Assembly (NCBI GenBank): GCA_946699065.1
Contig: CAMPDV010001717.1
Span: 1-64,000, forward strand
Direction: 5' to 3'
Source: Loxodes magnus
Taxonomy: Eukaryota > Ciliophora > Karyorelictea > Loxodida > Loxodidae
Length of the DNA stretch: 64,000 nt
Shown: positions 21,312-32,839 of the stretch, piece by piece
How the letters are laid out: every line of letters starts with the position of its first letter
Numbering within the stretch: the stretch's first letter is position 1
Position numbers and translations under genes: made by a program
Notes under the pieces: model-generated
The model's input: only the letters and a program-made list of their open reading frames with translations
Told to the model about the DNA's origin: nothing
The model's database searches: none

Positions 21312-21741
21312 GAATCATATGAGACTAAGGTTAAAGAATATTTTTCAAATAATTCTTCTTTTTTGTATAAATTTTCATAAATATCTTTCTCATAGTTCCT
21401 GCATATCTTCCATTACTATATTCACTTTCCTTTGCTTAAGCAAATCCATTTCCTTTAACTCCTACAGTAAATTCGAAAGAGATTTATATTTTCTTTTGAT
21501 CATTTCAAAAACTTCAAAGAAAGCAAGCAAAGATTCTTAGTTACTTCATGCATTTATAACAAAACAATTTATAGTTTTCTCTATCTTAAATTAGTTTATT
21601 TCCTTCTTCATAATAACAAACTAATTTAGTTTTATTCTCAAGCTTTAGAAAAAAGAAAAGAGAACTTTAAAAAATTTTAATTATTATTATTTACTTGAAA
21701 TATAAATGATTTAGATCACCAAAAGATTGTTTATCAATCAT
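21312..21741 (-). pseudogene. Possible zinc-binding plus coiled-coil protein fragment
   Basis: From ATG 21741: MIDKQSFGDLNHLYFK, then a low-complexity stretch that could hide a short intron (GT near 21690). Next comes LVCYYEEGNKLIQDRENYKL-FC-YKC, a Cys-X18-Cys-X2-Cys arrangement recalling a damaged B-box or similar zinc site. After a one-base shift a Lys/Glu/Leu coiled coil follows (LLQELKEMDLLKQRKVN). Zinc plus coil is the TRIM-like layout, but key His residues are not evident. It lies just downstream of the kinase relic on the same strand and may belong to it. Low confidence. Confidence 0.3.
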
Positions 21742-22029
21742 ATTATTGGGGACTTTATATTGTAGATTTATTTATATTTTTTTATTTTTACTATAATATT
21801 TTGGGTTGTATTAGTTGCTTGGCTTGAACTTAAGTTGCTGTTTTGTTATCTTATTTTTGAAAATTTAAGTTATCCATTTGGGAGTTGGTGCTTTCAATAG
21901 TTGGTACAACCCTTCTTTTATTTAATTTATTATTTCTATAAGCTGCTTTATAAAATATTTATATAGCTAACAGATTTATCCTTTCAACTGGAATTTATAG
22001 ACAGAATTCCTATATTATTTACTTATAAT

Positions 22030-22470
22030 TTTGAGGATAATCCACAATCCTCTAGAATTTCCTTAGTCTATTCTTAGCTCATCGTCTTTTATGAACTAAT
22101 CCTCTACTTCTTGAAATGACACTAATCAAGCTACTATCTTCCAAAATAAAACACTTAAAGTAAATATGTCAGATTATTTGCATTATTTTGGTCTTTAACT
22201 CTTTATTCAGGAGCCGTTCAAAAGATATTAAAAATTATCTCTGTGATTCTATATATTTGAATTCAGATCTTATTCTTGATAATCCAAAATCAGTAATCTT
22301 ATTTCTCAATCTGGATATTAATAAAATATAGCTACTCTTCAAATCTCTATGGATATATTTTTCTCATGTATATAATCTAAACCTAATACTATTTACAAAT
22401 TTATTTAAAAAGATAATCCCCAAGATGTTTATTTTTTAATATGTAATAAATGCTGTAAAATTTAAGATAA
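22030..22470 (-). pseudogene. Protein kinase domain relic
   Basis: On the minus strand: GLDYIHEKN just before IHRDLKSSYILL (catalytic loop; HRD codons within 22335-22354), then ITDFGLSR (DFG within 22274-22291), WTAPE about 22230, and DIFTLSVLFWKI (subdomain IX helix) about 22130-22180. These are the C-lobe landmarks of a Ser/Thr/Tyr kinase, in correct order but in different frames. The N-lobe with Gly loop and the VAIK lysine is not found; an ORF1 element lies upstream at 22.7 kb. A dead kinase fragment. Tyr replaces the usual Asn in HRDLKSxN. Confidence 0.65.
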
Positions 22471-22680
22471 TAAGTTAATTACAAACTTTAGTGATTAGCA
22501 AAATAGCTATAAATAAATGTTAAAAATTAATAAAATATTTAATTTATATTTATATAATTATATTCAAAAATTTAAATTATGCTACTCTTTTATTATATCA
22601 AATGGCTACTTATTTCAGGAAGGGTCTTTTTGCTGCTTCTTCAAAGCAGGAATGAAGACCAGAAACGTCTTTCTCCTACC

Positions 22681-23608
22681 ATGTCTCAGCTTCAACTAAC
22701 CCAGTCTTTTTAATAGCAACAAATAGCCAGTAGGGAAAAAACTTATAAAACCAAGAAAAATCATCCTCAATAAAAACATGTAAAGTTAACTTTCTTTTTT
22801 CAACGAACAGATAGGAGCTGAATAAAAATTCCGAACAGAGAAGTTACATAGTTCTCAATGCCTCTACTAAAAATGAAAAAAGAGATAACTAAAATTAATC
22901 TCTGTAATCAATAAATAAAAAATAAATAAAGAAGACAAAGTACGATAATTAAATATAGATCCTGATATTTTTGATTTAGATAATATTAAAATAGAACAAA
23001 CTGGTTTTTAATAGATTATATAGTTAATATATCAACTTATAAAAATAATTAAAAAAATCGAAGAGGATTTAAACTCATAGAAGGAAGATATATTTAAAAT
23101 AAATCAGAACTTCAATGAGCACTCAGATGATGAAGTACATATGGTAGACCTAAGAGCTAAAGCCGGAGTCTATAATCGAATGACAGAGTTAGATAATGAT
23201 ATTTTAATATTGAGAATGTAAGACGATAAAAATTGAGTATAATGAAATTCAAAACTAAAATTAATAGAAGAAAATATCCAGAAGCCTTTATAAGGAACTC
23301 CTATGGAAATAGAGAAAAAAGAAAATACATTTCCTAAAGCGAGAAAAAGATGGCATATTTACAAGAGCACTTAACATTTGTTACGGAAATGTCCAAGACA
23401 AAAAAGAATAAGAAGTAACATCTGGCAAAACATTAACAGGAATTGAAAGAAAGGGAGACGGAACTCTTTTCATCGGAAAATAGGATAATTTGAAAAAAAA
23501 ATTAATTCTTAATTTTTAATATAAAAAGGAGAGAAGTAAAGGAAAAAATAAAAGTAAAGAAAGAACATATAGGAACGAAGATTTCGTATATTTAAAGTTG
23601 AAGAGTGA
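22681..23608 (+). pseudogene. ORF1-type retroelement protein, one frameshift, knuckle decayed
   Basis: ATG 22681 opens MSQLQLTQSFQQQQIASREK, rich in Gln and Lys. Around 22940 the reading shifts by one base and continues as DPDIFDLDNIKIEQTG and LIKIIKKIEEDLNSQKEDIF (coiled coil). The tail has RKR-W-HI-Y-KSTQ-H-LLRK-C, a CX2CX4HX4C knuckle whose first two Cys are now Trp and Tyr, then a basic region to TGA 23606-23608. The TGA codons within are read as Trp. No reverse transcriptase follows. Once an ORF1-only element; now inactive. Confidence 0.5.
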
Positions 23609-23609
23609 A

Positions 23610-24118
23610 AAGATATCTTAATGATTAATGATTATTATTACTCTTTTATATAAAAAAAATACATCTACATTTAATTTTTCTAAATATAACAATTTATAAA
23701 CTTTTAATAATAAATGTAACTTTTTAAATTTATAATGAAAAATATTAAAAAAAGTAAAAAATAAGTTTCTTTCTAAATATTTTTAAAAAAATTACAAAAA
23801 AATTGCTATTAACGTTCTTATTTCTTTCTTGGAGCTTTTAAAGTCCTTTTCATATATTCTCTACTTATTTAAAATAAAAATTTATTTATTTTAAATTTAT
23901 TCCTTTAAATATAGATTCAAATTTAAATCCTTTAGTAAAACTAAAATTTTATTAAAAATAGCAAAGAATTTTACCTTTTTATAATTTATTAAGTATAAAG
24001 TTAAAATATTAAAATAGACATAAAGATATTATGTTATTTAATTAATGAAATTATCATTACTTACATATTTTTTAATATACATTTATTTAACTTAAATATT
24101 AATATAAATGTTACTTTA
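23610..24118. other. AT-rich gene-free stretch
   Basis: Between the ORF1 relic and the 3' end of B2. Nothing recognised. Confidence 0.4.
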
Positions 24119-25053
24119 TCAAACTTCAACTTTTCTCCATCCTTTTTTGTTCAAATCATAGCTAAATAAGTCACGTTTTCTATCAAATTGAAAGACAGTA
24201 TTTCTACTTAAAACTGGTCGACAAGAATTAATGCTTTATACTGGAAATTATTCATTAAAATTAACTATCTTTTTAAAATCAAATAATTATATATCAAGTC
24301 TTTAGCATCCATTATTATAGATTAGAAATTACATTATTTTAGGTATATAAATAGCTGAAGCAGTGGCTTTCTTATCTAATTATACTAAAATTTTTTCTCA
24401 AGTATTTTTATTTTTGTCATATATCTAAATTGTATTAAACGCTTAAGAGAGCTAAAATCCACCAAATACATAAATTTAAGAAATAGTTTAATCACATCCA
24501 AATAAGCATACAGGTATTTCTATATAATTTATTTACTTAAAATTATTATTTCTCAAATTAAAAATTTCACATTCCTACAAATTTATTCGCAAGTTGTTTT
24601 TAAATTGTTATCCTGAAATTATAAAAATGAAATTCTACTTATAAAATTAGTTCTATGAAATTATCTTCCTTCTTGCATTTAAAATTCTAAAGCTTTATTA
24701 TTTAAATTATGAATAATAAATCTTCTTTCATCTTCTTTATTACCACCTGAAATTAGTAGAGTATTATTATAAATTTATTCTATGTATGAAGATAATTTAT
24801 CAGTAGAAACACTTATAGTTTCATTTTAGAAATTATTATACCTAGTTTAGTAAGTAATTTTATTGTTTGAATTCTATTTTATAGTAGAAATAAGTCTGAA
24901 GCTTCTGGAATCTTTAAAATTAGAGCAGAGTTCATATTTGGTTATTCCTATTCCGAATTTACCAAATTAATAGTTTCCATTAAATTTTTGAGCTTTCTTT
25001 AAAAGTTATCTTAGAAATAAAATCTTAATAAGTTATTTTTCTTACTAAGACAT
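24119..25053 (-). pseudogene. Kelch-like family B copy B2, single frameshift
   Basis: 935 nt against 939 for intact B3. Starts MSQQEKQLIKILFLRQLLKK, keeps FGIGITKYELCSNF, LLISGGNKEDERRF and VFGGFQLS. TGA is used as Trp in NT-W-EKI, matching TGG in B5. One base is missing near 24638 (ATTTT-ATAAG where others have ATTTTGATAA), plus a 3-nt difference. The C-terminus KGWRKVEV-TGA is conserved, with the stop at 24119-24121. The decayed family B promoter box lies upstream near 25085-25130. Confidence 0.85.
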
Positions 25054-25099
25054 TTATTTTTATAATTAAAGGAAAATGATTGGTATTTAAATAAATTAA

Positions 25100-25435
25100 A
25101 ATAATTTGCATGTATTTAAATAGTTTAGATTTAATTATAATATAATTTGCAAATAAGAATTATAGATTAATGTAATCAAAATAAATGTTTTTAACTGTTA
25201 TATTATATTTCTTCTTATTTAAGAGATGGAAGATTATATTTAAAAACGAGTAATATAAAACACTTAAAAGATAATTTAAGCGATAATACAATCTCAGTAT
25301 TCATTTTAACTATAATTTTTAAGATAACAAGCTATAACTGTGTATATATTTTACCTTTTAATTCATAGTTAATTTTATTATTAAAAAATAAAATACCATG
25401 AAAAAGAGATATTAAATTTAGTGAAAATGAATATA
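25100..25435. other. AT-rich gene-free stretch
   Basis: Upstream of B2. Apart from the promoter-box remnant nothing is recognised. Confidence 0.35.
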
Positions 25436-25439
25436 ACAA

Positions 25440-25585
25440 TAATCAAAGACTAATAATTTGTTGATTCAATCACAAAGGTAGTCGCGAATAACAGGTTATT
25501 AGTGAGTAAATTTAATTTAAACAGAGTAAAATCTCCTCTTAGTGAACATTTACAAAAAAATGTGCACATAAGTCACAAAATATAA
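25440..25585 (-). repeat. Short dispersed repeat, paired with 6010-6150 (+)
   Basis: Reverse-complement partner of the 6.0-kb repeat. See that entry for shared landmarks. Confidence 0.55.
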
Positions 25586-25657
25586 TTTACTATGATTGTG
25601 AATTCTCTTAGTAATAAATGATAAAAATAATAATAATGATATTTCTTTAATTAATTA

Positions 25658-25963
25658 ATTTCAACTAAAAAGTTTTTGGACCGGAAACTCCTTTCTGATT
25701 GCACGATCCGACGCTCTCTTTTTATGGAATAACGGGGATATCCTGTTGTGTTCCAGGTACAGCTGCTAGGGAGCTCCATCGCTATGAGCAGCCAGGCTTC
25801 AAGCCCCTACCAAGAGCGGATAATCTCAAAGACAGTGTTCCCTTCAGAAAATGACTCTGACCAGGGACTTTCTCAGCGACAGGAAAGGAACTTGTTCCTA
25901 GCCATAAAGCCAGAAAGTGTTGTCACGAAGGTCATTCTCAGCTCTCGCCATCTTTTCAATTAT
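25658..25963 (+). mobile_element. SINE-like element S3, copy 2 (about 306 bp)
   Basis: Matches the reverse complement of 12222-12525 across its length, from AATTTCAACTAAAAAG to CCATCTTTTCAATTATAA, with a more diverged first third. A plus-strand ATG frame (25748-26044) spans it and runs into A/T sequence. The other copy does not preserve that frame, so coding is unlikely. No clear target duplication is visible. Confidence 0.75.
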
Positions 25964-25964
25964 A

Positions 25965-26740
25965 AGGATTTTCTTTCTACTATGAATAATGTTATTTTTA
26001 TTTTATTTCTTCTAGGATTAACTTTATTTTTAGATTCACAATAAATTTTATTTAAATTAAATGTAAAATTAAATCTTTTAATATTATGACAGAAATTAAT
26101 TTTAATTTTTTAGTTATCTTATTTTAAAATATATAATTAAGATTAATTTTAAGAGCTTAAAAGTAATTTGAATGTAAGAATGAAATAACATAAACATTTT
26201 CTAACTCTAAAGATTACCTTTTAATATCCAACTAATTATTTCTAAAATATCTTCATTTTTATATGTTTTTCTTAAAATATTTTGAGAATTTAAGATTCAA
26301 ATTATTTATTCCAGATATTTTAAATTAACAGTATTACTTTATTTATATATCTAAATGTATAATTTTAGACTAGAATGTATAAATCATATAAATTCTCTCT
26401 ATAATGTTTATATTAAAATTCTTTTAATTTATGATAAATTTCTCTTTAAATTAAAAAACTCGAAAATTGATATAAAACAGCTAGGATATCTAAAGATAGT
26501 TTATATAATTTTTTCTAACTTAAACTTTTTTTTAATTATTTATGTTAAATATTAAATTAATTATCAACAAGAATAACCATTTTTAATATTAGCAATAAAA
26601 TACTTTCTCTCTTTCTGAAGAAGGTTGAGAGAGATATATAACAAATATTTTAAATATGACATTCTTATATTACTTTAATATATTTTGTAAATTATTTTTT
26701 ATTTATTATTTACCTGAAGGCTTACTTGAAGAAATAGACA
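25965..26740. other. AT-rich gene-free stretch
   Basis: No gene. At 26605-26640 a short hairpin-like tract (TCTCTC...GAGAGA) is visible; its role is unknown. Confidence 0.35.
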
Positions 26741-26826
26741 TGTATTGAAACATTTATTAAAGACCTGCGCACCAACGAGGTGCTACGCGCTCTATAATCA
26801 AATTTATTTATTATTTATTTATTTAT
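26741..26826 (+). mobile_element. 5'-truncated S1 SINE (3' tail only)
   Basis: TATTGAAACATTTATT followed by the CTGCGCACC...GCTACGCGCTCTATAATC hairpin and (TTTATT)n. It is the same 3' end as the S1 copies at 8.4 and 28.5 kb; everything upstream is missing, as in abortive reverse transcription. Confidence 0.7.
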
Positions 26827-27959
26827 AAAAATCATTTAAATAAATGATTTGATTGAAGTTAGTTATTTAAAATCTTGAAACTGATTCTTACACGCCTCTG
26901 CTTTAATATTTAGAGCTTTCTGATTAAGCTATAAAACGAATAGAAAAAATTTTTGATAATATATTTGAAAAGAAGAAATTTTAAAAGGGAAAAAGATCTT
27001 CAAATATAATCGAGTATTTAATTGCTAGAATGAAAAAATATATGTATCTATGTAGTTTAAACTTGTAAAATATTTCCCAAAAAGATATATACAATATAAA
27101 ATAGTATAGAAAATTTATTTAAAATAGATTAATAAGAAATAACATTATAATAATAATAAGTGCGTAAAGCTGCCAAAATTAAGGTATCAATATTATAATT
27201 CATTAAGATTATTAAAATCTAGGAGAGAAAATTATTGTTGTTTTTTATCTAACAATTAGTTAAAATTGCAAAGAATTTTAGAATTGAAAGAAGTAAAATC
27301 CTAAGAATTTAGAACAATTTTCACAAGATTTCATATCAAAATGTATTTTGCATTGAAGATGTTTGAACTGTGATACACATTGTAAAATAAAGATAAAAGT
27401 ATTTACAAATTAAATTTAAATTAATAAATGAACTTAAAATAATTTCAAATATACCTTGACTTTTATATATTATTTTATTTTTAAATCAGTAATAATTTAT
27501 AGTTTTCCTTATTTAATTTTTATTGCTTTTTTGATAGAGTTAATTCTAAATATACTACTAATATTTCTTCGAGCTAATCAAACTTTGATTCTTCAACTTT
27601 AAAAATGAGAAATCTTTTTAATTTAAAAATTAAATTTTAATATTCTAATTATTTCCAAAAATGTTAATAAAAAATTTATAATAATGGAAGTTTTTTAGTA
27701 AGAGACTAGAACTTATAAAAAAAAATTATAATTAAGAAGTTTTGTTTAACTTTTAAATTATACAATTAATAATTCTATCAAGCTCTTAAATTTAGACTTA
27801 AACATTCTTCAAAATAAATCTAATTTAAAGATTTAATTTATTTAAATATAAAAATTAAGAATAATATTTTTACTTTTTTATAATGTAAATAATAGTAAAA
27901 ATCTTGAAATATAAAGTTGTTAATTAAAAGGTAAAATATATTTAAAACTTAAAAGAAAT

Positions 27960-28150
27960 TTATAGCTTCAAAAGTTGGTCTTTACAAATATAATCTTGAG
28001 AATGTCTCCTCTTGAACTAAAGATCGGATAAAGACTTCATTAATCCCCATTCTTTTTTATATTTTGCACTTTGCAAAACTTGCTACATCTAAATGCTTTT
28101 CTTAAAATTTATAAATTTGCAATAACAAAATTTTTCCTATATTAAGCCTG
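27960..28150 (-). pseudogene. Possible Myb-like fragment in left arm
   Basis: On the minus strand a frame reads KRMGINEVFIRSLVQEETFS. The paired right-arm copy gives KKGWWTNEVLIISLVKEE, recalling the first helix of a Myb/SANT repeat (basic, Trp-Thr-x-Glu). The key Trp residues are lost here. Short and uncertain. Confidence 0.25.
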
Positions 28151-28510
28151 TTAGAATTGAAAATATTAAAAATGATTATGAACAAATTTAATATATATCA
28201 AAAATTTTATTGAAACATATAACTTAAAAATAAAGATTTATGAGCAAATTTAATATTCTAATAATTTCTCATTTCACATCCTTTGATTATACTAAATGAT
28301 TACTTAATATACTTATAATAATATATATCTTACTGCTGAATTTTCTATTATAATCAATTATTAAAGCACTATTTATTTTTTAGATATCTTTTCTTTATAA
28401 TTTAAAGATAAAAAGTAATTTATAGATTATCATAGAAATAATTTAGTAAGTTAATATTTGCAACTATAATTAAAAGCGTAAAGCAAAAATAATTTTATTA
28501 TCTATTTTTT

Positions 28511-29022
28511 TTAAAACCGCCATAGTTGTTCGAAGGTGAACAACAAGGTCATCTTCAGAGGTTGGGGAAGTTAAGTACCCATAATCGACTTTATGTCTTC
28601 CTCTGCTTTGGTTTGGCCTCGAGACATAAGATTCTTAGACCTTCGACTCTGGCTTGGCTTGGCTTAATTTATTTTTAATTCTGGAACGAAAAAGAAATAA
28701 TATTGCGAGCTTCATCAGAGGTGGGGAATTTAAGTACCCATAATTGATACATGTCGTCCTCTGCTTTGTTGATGCAATGAGACACAATCCTGCCATGTCC
28801 TTGGACCTCCAGCAAGTATTAAAGATTACGAGTATTCTTAAATTATATCAGTATTGAATATTTTTATCAGTACTGAATAATTATACCAGTATTGAACAAG
28901 GTTTATCAGTATCTGATAATTTTATCAGTAATAAACATTCTTGTCAGTATGAAACATTTTTTTTTAAAGAGCTGCGCACCAACGAGAGTGCTACGCGCTC
29001 TATAATCAAATTTATTTATTTA
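28511..29022 (+). mobile_element. SINE-like element S1, copy 2 (about 510 bp)
   Basis: Near-identical to 8385-8886, with a 3-nt deletion before the first module, one extra ATCAGT unit and a longer T run before the GC hairpin. Modules lie at 28556-28605 and 28716-28763. It is absent from the matching site in the right arm of the inverted repeat (about 46.65 kb), so it inserted after the arms were duplicated. A short TTATCTA may be part of the target duplication; this is not certain. Confidence 0.75.
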
Positions 29023-29024
29023 TC

Positions 29025-29798
29025 TAAAAATTTCTCTAATAAAGTTAAACAAAATGTAAAACTATGCTTTAATTATAAATGGAAGAATAGCTAAATTTTT
29101 ATTATTTAATTTTAAATAGAAATATCTAATGTTTCAAATCTTGAAAGATGCTTAGAAATAAATATATTAATATAAATAAAAGTGATTAATGTAAATAAAC
29201 AAATTAAAACTTTAAAAATATAATCAAATTGTAGTATATATTATATTTAGCTGAAACTAATAGAAATATAAATGAAAAAATAATTAAATTTTACTTTCCT
29301 TTAAGTCTTTATAAATTTGACAGCTGGAAATTTCTGTAAAGGATAAAATTTTTAGATTGAAATCAAATAAGAATCAGATTCAATAAAGCAAGTAAGAAAA
29401 TTAAGTTATAACATCAAAAAATTAATTATTTTTGTTCTAATATGTAATAAAAAACAAGAGTATGAGATTAAAATATTATTATATATTAATAATGAAATGC
29501 TAAAGTAATTCTAGTCAATAAATAAATTTTAAATAATTAAAAGTAAATCCACTTATAAATAATATTTAAGCATGTGCTAGTTTTTAAATAAAAGGAGTGA
29601 AATAATAATTTTAATATCTAAATAAATATATTTTAATAACTAATAATTTAATTATTTATTAGAAAAATGATAATTAATTCTAAACAATTTAATTATGTTT
29701 ATTTCATATGTTGTTATTAAATTGTAAATTATTTAAATACGTGTAACTGCGTGTATTTTACTTAAATGCCAAATATTTTTCATATTTAATAAAAATAA
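29025..29798. other. Gene-free part of left arm, with B3 promoter box
   Basis: Paired with 45900-46650 of the right arm. No gene. The family B promoter box at 29737-29776 is listed separately. Confidence 0.45.
29740..29765 (+). promoter_or_regulatory. Family B upstream box (B3)
   Basis: ACGTGTAACTGCGTGTA: two CGTGTA units ten bases apart, 40-60 bp before the B3 start. The same box occurs before B5 (51440-51460), before B4 (reverse strand, 45945-45965) and, decayed, before B1, B2 and B6. Conservation upstream of paralogues in an otherwise drifting A/T background suggests a transcription-factor site. Confidence 0.5.
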
Positions 29799-30737
29799 AT
29801 GTCTCAGTAAGAAAACTAACTTATTAAGATTTTATTCCTAAGAAAACTTTTAAGAAAATCTCAAAAATAAGATGGAATCCATATATTCAGCAAATTTGGA
29901 ATAGGAGTGACTAAGTATGAACTCTGTTCTAATCTTAAAAATTCTAGAAGTTTCTCACTTATCTCTACTTTAAATTAAGCCCCAAGAAAATTTACTTATT
30001 AAGTTCATAAAAATAAATTTATAAGTGAATATACAAATATTATTATTGATAAGCTGAACTCATGTGTCGAATAAATTTACAATGAAACTCTGCTTATTTC
30101 AGGTGGTAATAAAAAAGATGAAAGAAAATTTATGATTCATAATTTAAATAATAAAACTCTTAAATTTAAAATGCACGAAGGCAGGAGATATCATAGAACG
30201 AATTTTGATAAAAAAAGCTTAATTTTTATAATTTCAGGATAAAAAGATAAAAACGATCGGTAAATAAATTTTTCTGGATGTGAAATTTTCGATTTGAGAA
30301 CTAATAACTTTAAGTAAATAAATTCTATAGAAATACATGTTTTCTGATTTGGATGTGATTAAACTGCTTCTTAGCTTCATGTGTTTGGAGGTTTTTAACT
30401 TGATCCCTCTTAAGCATTTAATACAATTTAGATATATGATGAAACTTTGAATATATGATAAAAAAGCGAAGTTTAATTGGATAAGATAGCCACTACTTCA
30501 GCTATATATATATCAAAAATGAAATCATTTCTTATCTATAATAATGGATATTACAATCTTGATACCCAATTATTTGATTTTAAAAAGATCGTTAAATAAA
30601 ATGAAAAATTTGAAGTGGATAACATTAATTCTAATCAGCCAGTTTTAAGTAGAAATATTATCTTTCAATTTGATAGGGATAGTGATTTATTTAGTTATGA
30701 TTTGAACAAAAAAGGATGGAGAAAAGTTGAAGCTTGA
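29799..30737 (+). CDS. Kelch-like protein, family B copy B3 (intact, 312 aa)
   Basis: 313 codons without a frameshift. The N-terminal block is MSQQENQLIKILFLRKLLRK, then FGIGVTKYELCSNL, the counterpart of the family A block. Kelch-like blades follow: LLISGGNKKDERKF, IIFIISGQ, LHVFGGFQ, and near the end LFSYDLNKKGWRKVEA. TGA is Trp in HVF-W-FGCD and at codon 220 (30456-30458) in LNI-W-QKSE, where paralogue B5 has TGG. The stop is TGA 30735-30737, followed at once by a second TGA, as also in B4. A beta-propeller scaffold of unknown partner. It lies in the left arm of the large inverted repeat. Confidence 0.85.
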
Positions 30738-30740
30738 TGA

Positions 30741-32555
30741 AGTAAAACTTATATTAATATTTAAACTTAAAAATAATGATAATTATAAAAGAATATTTGT
30801 AAATAGTAATAAACATAAATTAATAATAAAAATAAATATTTAAAACATAATAAAATATATATATTTAGGTTAAAGAAATCTAAACTTATTTTATTTAAAT
30901 TATAAGATAATATTAAAATATTTAATTATCAAAAATAAATTATCATATTTACTGACTAACATGATTAAGTATATAAAATTTAGTTAATATATTTTTAAGC
31001 TATGTAAAACTTAAATCATGAAAGTTATAAGCAAATTTATAAAAAAATTATAATTAAATTAATTTAATTTTAAATATTTTTATTTCGATAAATGGAATTA
31101 TTGCCAATAACAATTAATTTTAATTAAAATATTAAAAGAAAATATTTAGATAAGAGAAAATACAATTATAAACTTTATTTAATATATTTTCTATCTAAAT
31201 ATTTTAAGCTAAATAATTAAAATATAATATTAAAGTAAATATTATTTAATAAATAAAAAATAATATTTTAATTAGAATAAATGTATACTATTATTAGAAA
31301 TTAAATGCTTTTACAATAAAGCTATTATTTAAAATAATAAATGACAGGAAAATAAGTAATATAAATCTATTTATTTCCCCCTTTTGATTAATTTTAAAAT
31401 AATTTTATTATTCCTTTTTAAATTATTTAAATTTAAAAAGATTTAAATCAAAAAAATTGTATTTGAGAGATTAATTAAAAGATAGAAATATAAAATAACT
31501 TAAATCTTAAAAAATAAATTTTTTTTTAATTTTTAAACTAAATGAAAATTAAATATATTTAAAATAATAAATAAATAAATTTGTCATTTATTAGATAATT
31601 TATTGAATAAAAAATAAAAATTATGAGAATAGAAATAATATAAAAAGAATAAAATAAATAATAAATATCTTATCTAAGATAAATTTTAGAACTTATTTTA
31701 CTTCATTTATTATTTTATAAAGTCATGTTTATTGAAACTTAAAAAGAGTGTTATGTAAATTAAAATTTTAAACCTTAAAATAAATTTTTTTTAATTTAAA
31801 ATATATTTTGTTCATTATTTTAAATATTATAATTATATAACTTTTTGAAAGATTAGAAAATAAAATAAATAGATTTAAAATAAATATTTAATCATTTTTA
31901 AGAATACAAATATATTATAAGATGCTTAAATATTATTTTATGTTGATTCTTTATCTGGTTTATTAGACTTAAGTAATGCTAAATTAAAAAATTAAAATTA
32001 TAAACTTAACATTAAGATTCTCAAGCATAAATGATATATTATTTCTAATTAAAATCTAAAATTATAGCAGAAAAATTTTTTAAAGTAAAAATTAATATAC
32101 AAAAATTTTTAATTTAAATAATATTTTATAAGAAAAAATTCAATTGTAAAAATATAATTTAACTTTTCAATTATGCTTAAAAAATATATTTTTAGGTTTT
32201 TTTTTTAATTTTTCAATATGTTTTAATTTAATTTTAACCGAATATATTAACTTTAAACTTTTCAAATTAATTATAATTTAGCGATTGCAAACTATAAAGT
32301 TATTTAAATTTTAATTAAAAGACATTGATTAATTATAAAATTCAAATGTAAATTTATATTATTTTTTAGTCTTTACATACAAAATTATTTTATAATTATT
32401 TACCCTAATATTAAATTTTTTTTTAATGAACTCTAGAATATCTGATTATTAAATTTCTCTTTAATTTTTTTAATTTAAATAAAAGAAATAATTTAAATTT
32501 ATTTTTGTAATTTTCTTAAAAAATTTTTTTTGGTTCAGCTTTTATGTTTTATTTT
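30741..32555. other. Gene-free inner part of left arm
   Basis: A/T-rich, similar to 41940-43780 plus 44640-44950 of the right arm and to 62750-63470. I see no gene; conservation between three copies appears to reflect common descent, not coding. Confidence 0.45.
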
Positions 32556-32839
32556 TTTTAATTTTTTTTATTAAAAATCAAAATATTATTTTATTTTATT
32601 TTATTTTAAACAGTTATCTAAAAACTTAAAAGATAAGAGAAAATAAATTAAATCAAATAAAAAAATTAATATTTTAAAATTAATATATTTTTCTTTATTT
32701 AAAATAAAAATATACATTATTAATTAATTAAAATATAATAGTTTCAATATTTAAGAATATTGAGACATAGTTGCAATAAATATAGCTTAGACTATAAATA
32801 TTACAAATATGTTGAAAAATAAAAATTTGTAAATGTCCT

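Larger units (their letters stand above)
26910..32555 (+). repeat. Large inverted repeat, left arm
   Basis: Similar to the reverse complement of about 41940-48250. Matching anchors: 26990-27130 with 48050-48190; 27970-28110 with 47030-47180; 29330-29440 with 46200-46400; B3 with B4; 31380-31700 with 43090-43440; 32290-32450 with 42080-42250. The sum of paired coordinates steps by about 500 across the S1 SINE (left arm only) and by about -800 across the ORF1 element (right arm only), which accounts for the arm lengths. Similarity is clear but diverged, so this is an old duplication. Boundaries are approximate. Confidence 0.75.

Noticed and set aside
25748-26044. 98-aa frame across the S3 SINE
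   Set aside because: The frame spans element and flank, and the other SINE copy does not keep it; the sequence behaves as a non-coding repeat.
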